A DNA stretch of 64,000 nt from the NCBI GenBank assembly GCA_045605025.1, contig JAZUPE010000085.1:1-64000 (forward strand), read 5' to 3'. Under the pieces are notes generated by a model. That model ran no database searches and had not been told where the DNA came from. It worked only from the letters and a program-made list of their open reading frames with translations. Shown here in pieces: positions 34,383-43,218 of this stretch. Made by a program: the position numbers and the translations under genes. This DNA is from SIG598 sp045605025. Lineage in GTDB: Bacteria > Bacillota > Clostridia > Oscillospirales > Acutalibacteraceae. Numbering within the stretch: the stretch's first letter is position 1; every line of letters begins with the position of its first letter.

Positions 34383-34967
34383 TCACATTTCACCCTGTTC
34401 GTCCAGAGTGAGTGCGTATGCGGGAATGAATTCCTCAAGGAACGCGTCCGCCTCAGGCAGTCCCATCTCCCGCAGTGACTGCTCGGTTGCCCGCTGGGCG
34501 CAGACAAATTCCATGTTGCCCGCCTTGCGTTCCTCGATGCACTTTATCAGCGCGGAAAGCTTATCAGCCGCCTTGACCAGACGGGCTTCGATCGTCCCTT
34601 CCTCCTGAACGAGCAGAGAACGGTAGCTTTCGCGGATATCCTCCGGCAGCATGGACAGCATACGCTCTCCCGCGGTACGCTCAACCTCTCCGTACGCTTC
34701 CCGTATCTGAGGGTTGAAATATTTGACCGGTGTGGGCATATCTCCGGTGAGAATCTCCGGCACATCGTGATAGACCGCCAGAAGCGCCACACGTTCGGGA
34801 TTGACCTGCCGTCCGAAGCGGGTATTGCCCAGCACGGCAAGGGCGTGGGCGATAACCGCCGTTTCCAGCGAATGTTCGGAGAGGTTTTCCCGCTCCGTAT
34901 TGCGCATAAGCGCCCATCGGGAAATATATTTCATTCGGGAAAGCATGGCAAAAAAGCCCGACTGCAT
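34383..34967 (-). CDS. yfbR: YfbR-like 5'-deoxynucleotidase (HD domain)
   Basis: 194 residues. The HD-domain phosphohydrolase removes phosphate from 5'-deoxynucleoside monophosphates. Key residues match E. coli YfbR: Arg17-Trp18, metal ligands His32 (NLSEHSLETA), His67-Asp68 (VYHDVPEIL), Asp76 (TGDMPTP), and a later AADKLSALIKC. It is the first gene after a good promoter (35044-35072) and lies 128 bases upstream of darA, so it may lead the darA-holB-ricT transcript. The ATG has GGAGG six bases upstream. Confidence 0.9.
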   Translation of the reverse strand: MQSGFFAMLSRMKYISRWALMRNTERENLSEHSLETAVIAHALAVLGNTRFGRQVNPERVALLAVYHDVPEILTGDMPTPVKYFNPQIREAYGEVERTAGERMLSMLPEDIRESYRSLLVQEEGTIEARLVKAADKLSALIKCIEERKAGNMEFVCAQRATEQSLREMGLPEADAFLEEFIPAYALTLDEQGEM

Positions 34968-35043
34968 GGCTGACCTCCGCGTAACGCTTAGGTCACCGTG
35001 ACCCGCTGCGTATCATATATTTATTACAATAATTCCAGTATAT

Positions 35044-35072
35044 ATTATGAACTATTTGTGCGCTCCTGTCAA
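35044..35072 (-). promoter_or_regulatory. Promoter of the yfbR-darA-holB-ricT block
   Basis: TTGACA (35067-35072), 17 bases, CATAAT (35044-35049) on the minus strand. Confidence 0.7.
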
Positions 35073-35116
35073 GAGAAAAGAAGGGCGGCAGACCGCTCAG
35101 AAACTGCCTGCCGCCC
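35073..35116 (-). terminator. Terminator of the two-component operon
   Basis: GGGCGGCAG (35083-35091) and its complement (35108-35116) form the stem; TTCTTTTCTCTT follows on the minus strand and runs into the next promoter. Confidence 0.85.
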
Positions 35117-35151
35117 GTATATTTGTGCCCATTATTTGCAGTGCGCAACGT

Positions 35152-36480
35152 CTATTTGCCCCAGCGGAGGGTAACAGTACTCTCCAGCGAACCGGGGCCT
35201 CTTGTGATAATCAGCTCGCCTCCGTGTTTGTTCGCGATTTCGCGTATGATTTTTAATCCCAGTCCGTGATTCTTTTTGTCTTTTTTCGTGGTGCCTTCAG
35301 GCATTTCGTTTTCTGCGCACGAATTATGTACGGTTATGTACAGGTATCCGTCGCACACTCTGAGATTGGAACGCACCCATCTTTCCTCTCCTTCGGGCAT
35401 ACGAAGGCAGGATTCCCGGGCGTTGTCATAAATATTGGTCATTACCCGGCAAAGATCGAGTTCGCTCACCTCAAGTGTTTCCGGTATTTCGGCGCGCAGC
35501 TCGCAGCGGATCCCCTGTTCGGAAAGATTGCGTTCAGCATTGGCAAGAATACAGTTGACAATGTTGCACTCGCAGTACCGCTTGCCCGTAACGCCTCTGA
35601 TCTCGTTGGTCATCTGACGCACCATACTGAGGGCTTCCTCATAGCTCCCCTCCCCACCGCTTTCGATAGTCAGCTGCACCGTGGTGAGCATATTGAGGAA
35701 ATCGTGGCGGTATTTGCGCATCTCAACGATGTCGTTTTCCATATTCTTGACGTAGTCGTACGTCAGCTTGTTTTCCAGTTCAACCGTCTTGAGGCGCTCC
35801 TGTTCCTCGATGGTGCGCGCCATTTTCACAACCCCGTCCAGCACCATACCGTCGGCTACAAGGGAAAGGAGGAAAATCGCACCGATGCCTATGGGCACCC
35901 ACCGGAAATCACCCTGTTCGATAAGCATATTGTAGCTGCCGCTTTTGCCCATTACGTACACGGTAATGAAAATAAGGGCAAACTGGCATACGGGCAGCAG
36001 AAAGAACGTAAAAAAGCGTGTATGAGAAATAACCAGCGTGATGGAATTCCAGATCTTAGCGATAACATAAAGCACGCAGTATGTCATGGCGCAGGAACCG
36101 GCCAGCAGCCATTCGAGATTGTTCCGGATGTTTATGTTCATAATATTCAGCAGCGCTGAAACAAGCATCTGCGACGCGTTGATTACCGAATACCCGATAA
36201 CATAGGCAAGGATTTTTTCCTTGAAGCTGCCCTTGAACACAAAACAGGTATATCCAAAAAACAGCAGCATCGTTATCGAGTACCGGATTGCCGGGTGAAC
36301 CGCCTCCATCACAGCCGGCTGAATGGCTATAACCGGCAGAACAATGCCGTAGACCACAATGCCAAACGCGGTGGAAGATATCGGAAATCTGTTTTCCAGC
36401 ACCGCAGAACAGAACCATGCAAAAACCAGAAAGACCGATATGTTTCCGAGCATATCAACAATAGTCATTCCGAAGATCAT
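35152..36480 (-). CDS. GHKL-family sensor histidine kinase (AgrC/VirS-like)
   Basis: 442 residues. Six or seven N-terminal membrane helices fill about residues 8-215, without a soluble extracytoplasmic domain, as in peptide-sensing AgrC-type kinases. A short coiled coil leads to the phospho-acceptor His259 (MRKYRHDFLNML), the N box (MTNIYDNARESC) and the ATP lid (HGLGLKIIREIANKHGG). The start ATG overlaps the response-regulator stop (ATGA), so the pair is coupled. No agrB/agrD-like peptide genes are beside it. The signal is therefore unknown; a peptide or membrane cue is inferred from topology. Confidence 0.88.
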   Translation of the reverse strand: MIFGMTIVDMLGNISVFLVFAWFCSAVLENRFPISSTAFGIVVYGIVLPVIAIQPAVMEAVHPAIRYSITMLLFFGYTCFVFKGSFKEKILAYVIGYSVINASQMLVSALLNIMNINIRNNLEWLLAGSCAMTYCVLYVIAKIWNSITLVISHTRFFTFFLLPVCQFALIFITVYVMGKSGSYNMLIEQGDFRWVPIGIGAIFLLSLVADGMVLDGVVKMARTIEEQERLKTVELENKLTYDYVKNMENDIVEMRKYRHDFLNMLTTVQLTIESGGEGSYEEALSMVRQMTNEIRGVTGKRYCECNIVNCILANAERNLSEQGIRCELRAEIPETLEVSELDLCRVMTNIYDNARESCLRMPEGEERWVRSNLRVCDGYLYITVHNSCAENEMPEGTTKKDKKNHGLGLKIIREIANKHGGELIITRGPGSLESTVTLRWGK

Positions 36481-37208
36481 ATCATCGCCCTGCCCTTATA
36501 TTCAAAATACTTCCTCCGTGCTTCCTGTATGTAGCTGCGGCTGATGCGGACGTGCGCGCTGCAGGGTTCTCCCCCGCCGTTCCGGTCTTCCACCGTAAAC
36601 GCGTCGGTCTGCATGGCAGTTACATAGTCCAGATTGACAATATAGCTCTGGTGGCAGCGAACAAAGCGGTCGTCAAGCTGTCCGGACAGGACATCCAGAC
36701 GTTCGTATATGCCCAGAATCTCGTCGGCGTAGTGAATAAACGCCTGCCGTCCGCTGGATTCGATGTAACGCACTCCGGACAGCAGCAGGCGGTGTTCCAT
36801 TCCCCTGCGGCTGACACTCAGCACACGTTCGTTCGCTCCCAGCTCCCGCATGGCGCGGTCGACAAAGAGCCTCACCCTCGACTCATCAAAGGGCTTGCCG
36901 ATGTATCCGTAGGGGCGGATTCCGTCAAAAATATGCTCCGCGAAATCCAAAACATGAGCGGTGACAAATACAATCCTGACATCCTGGAGAATCTCCGCGA
37001 CCTTCTTTGCGGCTTCTATACCGTTTTCCGTGCCCAGCATGATGTCCATGAATATCATGTCGAACTGATTTTTCCGGCAGGCGGCAAGCAGCCCGTCCGC
37101 ATCGGAAAACAGACTCAGTTCAAGCTCTCCGGCGCACGGCATTCCGGAAATCATTCTGCCAAGACCCGCAAGGATGCCCGCATCGTCATCGCACACGGCA
37201 AGTCGCAT
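36477..37208 (-). CDS. LytTR-family response regulator
   Basis: 243 residues. The receiver domain (1-120) has the acidic pocket CDDD at 6-9, phospho-acceptor Asp55 (MIFMDIMLG), VTAH and Lys in IGKPFDESR. The DNA-binding LytTR domain (about 140-240) includes RYIESSGRQAFIHYADEIL and FVRCHQSYIVNLDYV. It probably activates genes in response to the linked kinase. The ATG chosen has AAGGGG eight bases upstream; a GTG three codons earlier is close to that site. Its promoter carries a dyad at the -35 box, suggesting autoregulation. Confidence 0.92.
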   Translation of the reverse strand: MRLAVCDDDAGILAGLGRMISGMPCAGELELSLFSDADGLLAACRKNQFDMIFMDIMLGTENGIEAAKKVAEILQDVRIVFVTAHVLDFAEHIFDGIRPYGYIGKPFDESRVRLFVDRAMRELGANERVLSVSRRGMEHRLLLSGVRYIESSGRQAFIHYADEILGIYERLDVLSGQLDDRFVRCHQSYIVNLDYVTAMQTDAFTVEDRNGGGEPCSAHVRISRSYIQEARRKYFEYKGRAMI

Positions 37209-37238
37209 TTTTATCACCCCTTTCCAAAAACTGTTGAT

Positions 37239-37281
37239 ATATTACCACAAAACGGGAATCTGTGCAATACCGAAACGGTAT
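37239..37281 (-). promoter_or_regulatory. Two-component operon promoter with dyad at -35
   Basis: TTGCAC (37262-37267), 17 bases, TAATAT (37239-37244) on the minus strand. The dyad ATACCG-AAA-CGGTAT (37267-37281) begins at the edge of the -35 box. The rest of the gap to 37532 shows no gene or clear structure. Confidence 0.6.
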
Positions 37282-37532
37282 GGATTGCCGACAACTCCCC
37301 TATGCCGCGGCTGTTCGTGTTTTTACATTCGGCAGCTATTTATTCCAATGGTCTTTATTTCCGCGTCTGCCTGACATATAATTATTACAAAATTATGACA
37401 TCCATCAATGGTGTGCTGTCAAAACGGTTTGTGGAGCGTCGGCGGCTGTCCGTAAGGTCAGTCCCGTGAGACCGGCGTTTTAACCGGGCGCTGCCGGGTC
37501 TGTCCCGTGCGGCGCCTTGTTGTTTTTTGTGA

Positions 37533-37561
37533 TTGCTGATACGCCTGCACTGTGATATAAT
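37533..37561 (+). promoter_or_regulatory. Promoter of the TPR gene pair
   Basis: TTGCTG (37533-37538), 17 bases, TATAAT (37556-37561), 42 bases before the start codon. Confidence 0.7.
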
Positions 37562-37603
37562 GACAATATGCATTCAATACTCGTTTCCGAAAGGATGATC
37601 CGA

Positions 37604-38470
37604 ATGAACAAGCCTCTGTACAATCAATCGCGGTATTCTTTTTTGCGAATGATTCTTCCCGCCATGGCCCTGCTCGCCATCGGTGCTCACAAGGCAGGGT
37701 ATCCTGCGGTGTGTTACGGCGCGCTCGGCGCGGCATTGGTTCTGTGTGTTCCGATTGTTCTGTCCTGCCACAGACTACGGCGCTGCCGCACCGTCGAAGG
37801 CGTTTACGGTCAGCGGGTCATCAACGTTTTTTCCGGCAGAGGTCAGAAGCGCCTGCGCTACAAGCTGATCGACGCAGCTTACCTGATGGATATGAAAGAC
37901 AAATACCGCAAGGCTGCCGATATCCTTGAGTATCTGGAAGATCGCTGCAAAACCGACGCCGACTACGCTACTGTGCAGCTGCTCCTCGGTGATGCCTATC
38001 GCGGACTTGGAAACTATCCCGAAGCCAGATGCTACTACAATGATGCCCTTTCCCACGACGAAACATTCGCTATGGCATGGGACCGACTGGGGCTCTCCCA
38101 CGCCAAGGAAGGACGGACCCGGCAAGCCATTGAGTGCTACAAAAACGCCATAAAATACGATGACAAGTACGCGCTGGCATATCACAATCTGGGCACCGCA
38201 TTCTACAAGCTTGGTGACTATGAAAAGTGCGTTGAATACTGTCTGCAGAGTCTCCGGCTCATGCCCAGATTCTACAGCCCCGCAGAAATGCTCAGCGCAG
38301 CATATTACCGGCTGGGCAACAAGGAAAAGAGTGATGAATATTTCCGCATGGTCGGACTGCTGGGCGGCAACCAGAAGATGCTCCTCGACGCGCGCGCGGA
38401 TTTCGACAAGGAGCAGCAGGAGGCTCAGTCTGCCCGGACAGCAGAAACCGCAGAGACCACCAACGCATAA
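37604..38470 (+). CDS. Membrane-anchored TPR protein, first of two paralogues
   Basis: 288 residues. An N-terminal helical hairpin (about 15-35 and 40-58) anchors the protein. A linker YGQRVINVFSGRGQKR follows, and then five or six tetratricopeptide-type repeats (about 90-260). Clear units are ATVQLLLGDAYRGLGNYPEA, MAWDRLGLSHAKEGRTRQAI and LAYHNLGTAFYKLGDYEKCV. It ends in an acidic Gln/Ala/Thr tail. It should act as a cytoplasmic scaffold at the membrane. The ATG has AAAGGA eight bases upstream. The next gene starts directly at the base after its stop. No partner is identified. Confidence 0.82.
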   Translation: MNKPLYNQSRYSFLRMILPAMALLAIGAHKAGYPAVCYGALGAALVLCVPIVLSCHRLRRCRTVEGVYGQRVINVFSGRGQKRLRYKLIDAAYLMDMKDKYRKAADILEYLEDRCKTDADYATVQLLLGDAYRGLGNYPEARCYYNDALSHDETFAMAWDRLGLSHAKEGRTRQAIECYKNAIKYDDKYALAYHNLGTAFYKLGDYEKCVEYCLQSLRLMPRFYSPAEMLSAAYYRLGNKEKSDEYFRMVGLLGGNQKMLLDARADFDKEQQEAQSARTAETAETTNA

Positions 38471-39286
38471 ATGAAAAAGAAAAAACTTTCCGAACTGCAG
38501 GTCACCGGTATCGTAATCTGTTTGCTCTTTGAGCTGTTGCTGCTGGTGTGTCTTGCCGGCATGATTATCAGTGCGGACACGCAGCCGTTCCTGCCGATGG
38601 GAGCCGCAGTGCTGCTGGCGATGGCTCTGGTTGGTATGTTCATTTTCGCTATTGTGCGCGACCGTATGCTGCCGGAAACCGTTCAGCTGCTGTACGGCAG
38701 ACTGCTTGGCGGAGCTTTCACCGGAAGCGGACAGCGCTGTCAGCACCGCCGGCTCCTCGACGCGGCGCGGCTGTACGCTCAGGGAAAAAACGCGCAGTCG
38801 CTTGAATTACTCAGAAAGCTTGAACCGCACTGCGCCCGCGACGATGATTTCGCGGCGGTCTACGCTTTCATGGCGCTGAACTGTTCCCGGCTTAACAATC
38901 ACGAGGAAGCGGTCAGCTTTTACCGCAATTCTCTCGCATACATTCCCGATCAGTCCCGGCTGCTGTCCAATCTCAGCTCCAGTCTCACCCGTCTGGGGCG
39001 ATACGACGAAGCCGTAAGCTATGGCATGAAAGCCATCGAACTCAACAACATGGATCCTTTTGCCCTGAGCAACACCGCCTACGCTCTCATGCGCGCGGGG
39101 CGGGAAAGGGAAGCCATCGAGCTGGCGGAACAATCGCTGGAACTCAACGAATGTCAGGCGCAGCCCATAAAGGTACTCTGCTTTTCATGGTTCCGGCTGG
39201 GCAACATGGAAAAGAGCAGCTACTATTACAACCTTGGGCGAGCCAAGGGATATCCCGCGAAATATCTCGATCCTATGCTGCAATGA
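38471..39286 (+). CDS. Membrane-anchored TPR protein, second paralogue
   Basis: 271 residues with the same plan as the gene before it. Two N-terminal membrane helices (about 10-33 and 42-62) lead to a linker LLYGRLLGGAFTGSGQR that matches the partner's, then TPR units (about 90-260) including DFAAVYAFMALNCSRLNNHEEAV and PFALSNTAYALMRAGREREAIELAEQSLE (positions only approximate). Sequence identity to the partner looks low outside the linker and repeat consensus, suggesting an old duplication. Translation starts immediately after the upstream stop (TAAATG), so the pair is coupled. A strong terminator follows. Function unknown. Confidence 0.82.
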   Translation: MKKKKLSELQVTGIVICLLFELLLLVCLAGMIISADTQPFLPMGAAVLLAMALVGMFIFAIVRDRMLPETVQLLYGRLLGGAFTGSGQRCQHRRLLDAARLYAQGKNAQSLELLRKLEPHCARDDDFAAVYAFMALNCSRLNNHEEAVSFYRNSLAYIPDQSRLLSNLSSSLTRLGRYDEAVSYGMKAIELNNMDPFALSNTAYALMRAGREREAIELAEQSLELNECQAQPIKVLCFSWFRLGNMEKSSYYYNLGRAKGYPAKYLDPMLQ

Positions 39287-39298
39287 ACACAAAAGCCA

Positions 39299-39333
39299 AC
39301 AGGCAGATACCCTTGAGCATCTGCCTGTTTTTT
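39299..39333 (+). terminator. Terminator of the TPR pair
   Basis: ACAGGCAGAT pairs with ATCTGCCTGT around a ten-base loop, then six T. It may also stop the converging V-ATPase transcript. Confidence 0.9.
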
Positions 39334-39384
39334 ATGCGCGTTTTCATGAAATTTTATGAAATCATATGACAAAGTGCGAAAACT

Positions 39385-39996
39385 TTACCTGTTCTCGCTC
39401 ATGTTTTTGATAACCTTGAGCCGGGCAAATTCCTCGCGTTCCTTTTCATCCAGCGCGTCGGTGATGAACCGCGACTCCTCCTCAAATTTCGGAATGAGGA
39501 TATTCTTCAGGGCATTTGCCCGCTTCTGGGTCTTTTTGATTGCATCAGCCAGCCGGTAAACGCAGTTTTCCACCTCGGCCAGCCGTGCTGTCAGCCGTTT
39601 TACCTCCATGAAGAGCAGGTAGGCTTCGTCCAGCATGGAGCAGGTCGAGGAAAGACCGTAAGGTATGCGGCTGACCGCGCCATCCTGCATGGTGACTGTA
39701 GGCAGCTCCACACCCATTACCGAACGGAAGCTGATGGACAGGCTGTTATCCAGCTGCATTGTGGACGCTACATCGGCACAGTTGCCCATGGTGGTGTTGG
39801 CACGCATGAGAGCAGCATATGCAGCGGCGTAGGTGCTGTCCACCTTTCCCTGCAGTTCGGCTGCAGCATCGATGTAGTTCATCATCTCACGAATGAGGAT
39901 ATTGCGCTTGCGGTCCAGCAGCTCATAGCCCACTCTGGCAAGATCCAGAGATTTTTTCGTGGCTATGAGATTGCCTTTGGTTGGCACCGGGGCCAT
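39385..39996 (-). CDS. ntpD: V-type ATPase subunit D (central rotor stalk)
   Basis: 203 residues, standard length. The family start PTKGNLIATKKSLDLARVGYELLDRKR forms the N-terminal rotor helix, and the C-terminal helix reads LAEVENCVYRLADAIKKTQKRANALKNILIP (about 135-170). Subunit D couples ATP hydrolysis in the A3B3 head to rotation of the K ring. It is the last gene of the operon. GGAGG lies eight bases before the ATG. Confidence 0.95.
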   Translation of the reverse strand: MAPVPTKGNLIATKKSLDLARVGYELLDRKRNILIREMMNYIDAAAELQGKVDSTYAAAYAALMRANTTMGNCADVASTMQLDNSLSISFRSVMGVELPTVTMQDGAVSRIPYGLSSTCSMLDEAYLLFMEVKRLTARLAEVENCVYRLADAIKKTQKRANALKNILIPKFEEESRFITDALDEKEREEFARLKVIKNMSENR

Positions 39997-40031
39997 GGCT
40001 GTTCACCTCCTGCTCCCGAATGATCTGACTG

Positions 40032-41411
40032 TTAATTTTCCGGACGATAGAATCTGTCGAGTGTTTCGCTGTCCACGCGGTCCAGTTCTTCCCTTGGCAG
40101 GGCAGACAGCAGCTTCCAGCCGAGGTTGAGGCTCTGTTCGATGGTGCGCGCTTCGGTCTGTCCCTGACAGATAAACTGCTGCTCAAAGGCACGTCCGAAA
40201 CCAAGCAGACGTTTGTCTCCCTCCGACAGTTCCTCCTCGCCGATAACCGAGGCAAGAGATCGTGCGTCCTGCACCTTGGCGTAGCTGGCAAAGAGCTGAT
40301 TGGAAAGAGAAGCGTGGTCGGCACGGGTATATCCCTCGCCTATTCCGTCCTTCATCAGACGGGAAAGGGACGGCAGCACGGACACCGGCGGATATATTCC
40401 CGCGCTGTCAAGACCTCGGTCGAGAACAATCTGACCCTCGGTAATGTAGCCCGAAAGGTCGGGCACGGGGTGTGTGATGTCGTCGTTGGGCATGGTGAGA
40501 ATGGGAATCTGGGTGACCGAACCGGTGCTGCCCTTGACCATTCCTGCACGCTCATACAGAGACGCAAAATCGGAATAGAGGTAGCCGGGATAGCCTTTTC
40601 GCGCAGGAATTTCGCCCTTGGAAGACGAAAATTCACGGCAGGCTTCGGCATAAGAGGTCATGTCAGTCATGATTACCAGAATGTGCATATTCCTCTCAAA
40701 CGCAAGATACTCCGCCGCGGTGAGAGCACAGCGCGGGGTAAGGATACGTTCGATGATGGGGTCGTTGGCAAGGTTAAGGAACATTACCACGCGGGAAAGC
40801 ACACCCGACTGCTCAAAGGAACGCCGGAAGTAATCGGCAACGTCCTGCTTGACACCCATGGCGGCAAACACCACGGCGAAATTGTCCGCGTCATCGCCGG
40901 ATATCTGCGCCTGATTGACAATCTGCACCGCAAGCTCGTTGTGCTTCATGCCCGAGCCGCTGAAGATGGGCAGTTTCTGCCCGCGGATAAGAGTCATGAG
41001 GGTGTCGATGGAGGACACGCCTGTACAGATGTAGTTGCGGGGATAGATACGGGACACGGGATTGATGGGTGTGCCGTTTATGTTGGCGAAGGTTTCGGCG
41101 TAAACGCCGCCAAGTCCGTCGATGGGCTTGCCGGAGCCGCTGAACACACGCCCCAGCAGTTCGCCGGACAGAGGCAGCTCCAGCGGCTTGCCCAGCAGAC
41201 GGGTGCGGGTGTTGACAAGGGAGATGCCGGAAGTGCCCTCAAAGACCTGTATCACGGCGCGGCTGCCCTCGATGGCGACGATGCGTCCATGGCGGACTGC
41301 TCCGCCCTCCAGACGTATCTCGACAACCTCCTCGTAGGAGGGAGCCTCCACGTTATCCAGCACGATAAGAGAGCCGTTTATTTCCTTTACGCCTTTATAA
41401 TCGTAGATCAT
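40032..41411 (-). CDS. ntpB: V-type ATPase subunit B
   Basis: 459 residues. The non-catalytic head subunit begins YKGVKEINGSLIVLDNVEAPSY and has FSGSGKPIDGL, the DTLMTLIRGQKLPIFSGSGM stretch in place of a functional Walker A, and the late SLSRLMKDGIGEGYTRADH. It alternates with subunit A in the A3B3 hexamer. In a standard V-ATPase operon it directly follows A, but here a hydrolase-like gene intervenes. A gap of 41 bases separates it from that gene. Confidence 0.97.
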   Translation of the reverse strand: MIYDYKGVKEINGSLIVLDNVEAPSYEEVVEIRLEGGAVRHGRIVAIEGSRAVIQVFEGTSGISLVNTRTRLLGKPLELPLSGELLGRVFSGSGKPIDGLGGVYAETFANINGTPINPVSRIYPRNYICTGVSSIDTLMTLIRGQKLPIFSGSGMKHNELAVQIVNQAQISGDDADNFAVVFAAMGVKQDVADYFRRSFEQSGVLSRVVMFLNLANDPIIERILTPRCALTAAEYLAFERNMHILVIMTDMTSYAEACREFSSSKGEIPARKGYPGYLYSDFASLYERAGMVKGSTGSVTQIPILTMPNDDITHPVPDLSGYITEGQIVLDRGLDSAGIYPPVSVLPSLSRLMKDGIGEGYTRADHASLSNQLFASYAKVQDARSLASVIGEEELSEGDKRLLGFGRAFEQQFICQGQTEARTIEQSLNLGWKLLSALPREELDRVDSETLDRFYRPEN

Positions 41412-41452
41412 GCTCGTTTGCCTCGTTTCCTGTGAGGTTATATATGCGGTTC

Positions 41453-43189
41453 TTATGCCGGACTCATGGAGACGGTTACCTGTTTCTCCGTTTCGCCCTC
41501 AAACCGGAAGTATGCGGTGTCGGTATAGGGATCGTAGACCACTCCCCAGCCGCCGGCGCGGGTGGCGGCGCGACCGATGACGCCAAGCATCTGCTCTGTG
41601 GTCATGTGTCCGTCATATTTGGAGTAGCTGCCGGCAAGCAGCGTCATTATTCTGCCGGTCTCCGTATCAAAGCCCGCAGCACCGGAAAAACCGTCGGGGC
41701 TGTATACGCGCTCGTTGGATATGTAGGGGATGTTTACACGGTACATCTGTCCGTCATGCCACTCTATGGCTGCGGCGTTGCCCTCGCGGTCGCTGATGAG
41801 CAGATGATGGTCACAACCAAAGGAGGGATAGATGTCAAATTTGCCCAGCATCCCCACCGCATCCTCCACTGTGGCGGTGTAGTCCAGCAGCGTTCTGACC
41901 GCTGCGGTAACGGTGAGATCGGGACGCCCGGTGTCCATGACCGGCTTGGGATCGCCGGGCAGCTCCACCGCCGTCACGCACAGACCGTGATCGTTCATGC
42001 CGTCCAGCGGCAGATAGACAGCCGCCAGTGCGGCATAGCCGTTGAACAGACCCGGTCGGTTATACGGGGTATAGCCAAGGCGACCGATGTCCACAGTGGT
42101 GACCGTTTCTCTGCCGTCGCTCCGGCGGGTAGACACTATCATGGTCATGGTCTGGCTCTGGCAGCTGTGACTGCGCCCGGTCAGCGCGCGGCTGTTATCG
42201 CAGTCGGAATTGAGCACGGAAAGCACACCGTCGCTGCCGCCTGCGGGACCGCTGACGATGTCTGGCATATCCACCAGTCCAAAGGAAAACTTTCTGCTGA
42301 GAAAGTCCATCAGCTCGCGGTCGGTGGAGACACCGCCCTGTGCGATGAGGTCGCCAAGGCCGTAGCTGCCGGAGTAGGTCATACTGTACACGTTGGCGTT
42401 GACCTCCACCTCATGGATGGAGACGATGGCGCGCAGGGAGTGGGCACACAGAACGTAATAGGCTATGCCGCCCATCACCAGCAGGCTCAGCAGCAGGCAC
42501 AGGAAGGTGGAAAACACCTTGCCGCGCTTGTTCTCCTTTTTTTTCGCGCGGGAGGAAGAAGCCTCGGTGCTTTCTTTCTTCTGCTGCGTTCTCTGCGTAA
42601 CATCCACGCTGCCGTCAGCCATTCCGTCAATCAGCCATCTGAGAAGCTTTTCGTTTCCTCTGATGCTGACCGTGGCGTCATCTCTGCTGCCGGAGAACAC
42701 ATAGCGCTCCGGTTCCGGATCCTCTCTGGGAGGACGGCTGGCAAAAATTCGTTCGATAGGGCTGAAATAGTCCTCATTCTGAGACTGTTCAGTCTTTCTT
42801 TTCTCCTCACGGGGTGTCTGCGGTGTCCCTGCGGACTGTTCTTGCCCGGCGCTCCGTACTGCAGGCTCTTCATCGTCTTCCGGAGCGCCGCTGCCGCAGG
42901 TATCCGGATCGGCGGACGACTCGTCACCGGACTCGTTTCCGGGTTCAATCTCCGGCTCCGTTCCGGATTCCGCTTCCACGCTATCCTCCTGCGCTTCGGA
43001 CGTCTGCGATGCCTGCTGTTCCGCAGTTTCTCCTTCCGGAGAGTCCGCAACGGCAGCCCAGTCCTCCACGCTCATAACCATTTCGTCGCAATCGTGCGCG
43101 GTTTCCCCTTCGGAAAAGCACAATTCCGCCTCCGTGCAGACAGCGTTGTCCATACGGAGCTCCTGCTCGTTGTTTGCGTTGATATTCAT
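41453..43189 (-). CDS. Membrane-anchored Ntn-hydrolase-like protein (choloylglycine hydrolase/C45 superfamily), apparently lacking the nucleophile
   Basis: 578 residues. An acidic disordered cytoplasmic region (1 to about 205) is followed by a basic stop and one membrane span (about 221-245), then an external domain (about 255-578). That domain matches linear-amide hydrolases: LTGRS near residue 335, IGRLGYTPYNRPGLFNGY, LDGMNDHGLCVTAVELPGDP, and HHLLISDREGNAAAIEW. The catalytic Cys normally lies about 15 residues before the Gly-Arg; there this protein has Leu/Ser, and the nearest Cys is only eight residues before. It may be inactive or use a different mechanism. The ATG has AAGGGA nine bases upstream. 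It sits between V-ATPase A and B. Confidence 0.72.
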   Translation of the reverse strand: MNINANNEQELRMDNAVCTEAELCFSEGETAHDCDEMVMSVEDWAAVADSPEGETAEQQASQTSEAQEDSVEAESGTEPEIEPGNESGDESSADPDTCGSGAPEDDEEPAVRSAGQEQSAGTPQTPREEKRKTEQSQNEDYFSPIERIFASRPPREDPEPERYVFSGSRDDATVSIRGNEKLLRWLIDGMADGSVDVTQRTQQKKESTEASSSRAKKKENKRGKVFSTFLCLLLSLLVMGGIAYYVLCAHSLRAIVSIHEVEVNANVYSMTYSGSYGLGDLIAQGGVSTDRELMDFLSRKFSFGLVDMPDIVSGPAGGSDGVLSVLNSDCDNSRALTGRSHSCQSQTMTMIVSTRRSDGRETVTTVDIGRLGYTPYNRPGLFNGYAALAAVYLPLDGMNDHGLCVTAVELPGDPKPVMDTGRPDLTVTAAVRTLLDYTATVEDAVGMLGKFDIYPSFGCDHHLLISDREGNAAAIEWHDGQMYRVNIPYISNERVYSPDGFSGAAGFDTETGRIMTLLAGSYSKYDGHMTTEQMLGVIGRAATRAGGWGVVYDPYTDTAYFRFEGETEKQVTVSMSPA

Positions 43190-43218
43190 TTGTATCGTTC
43201 CCTTTCTTTGATTCAGCG

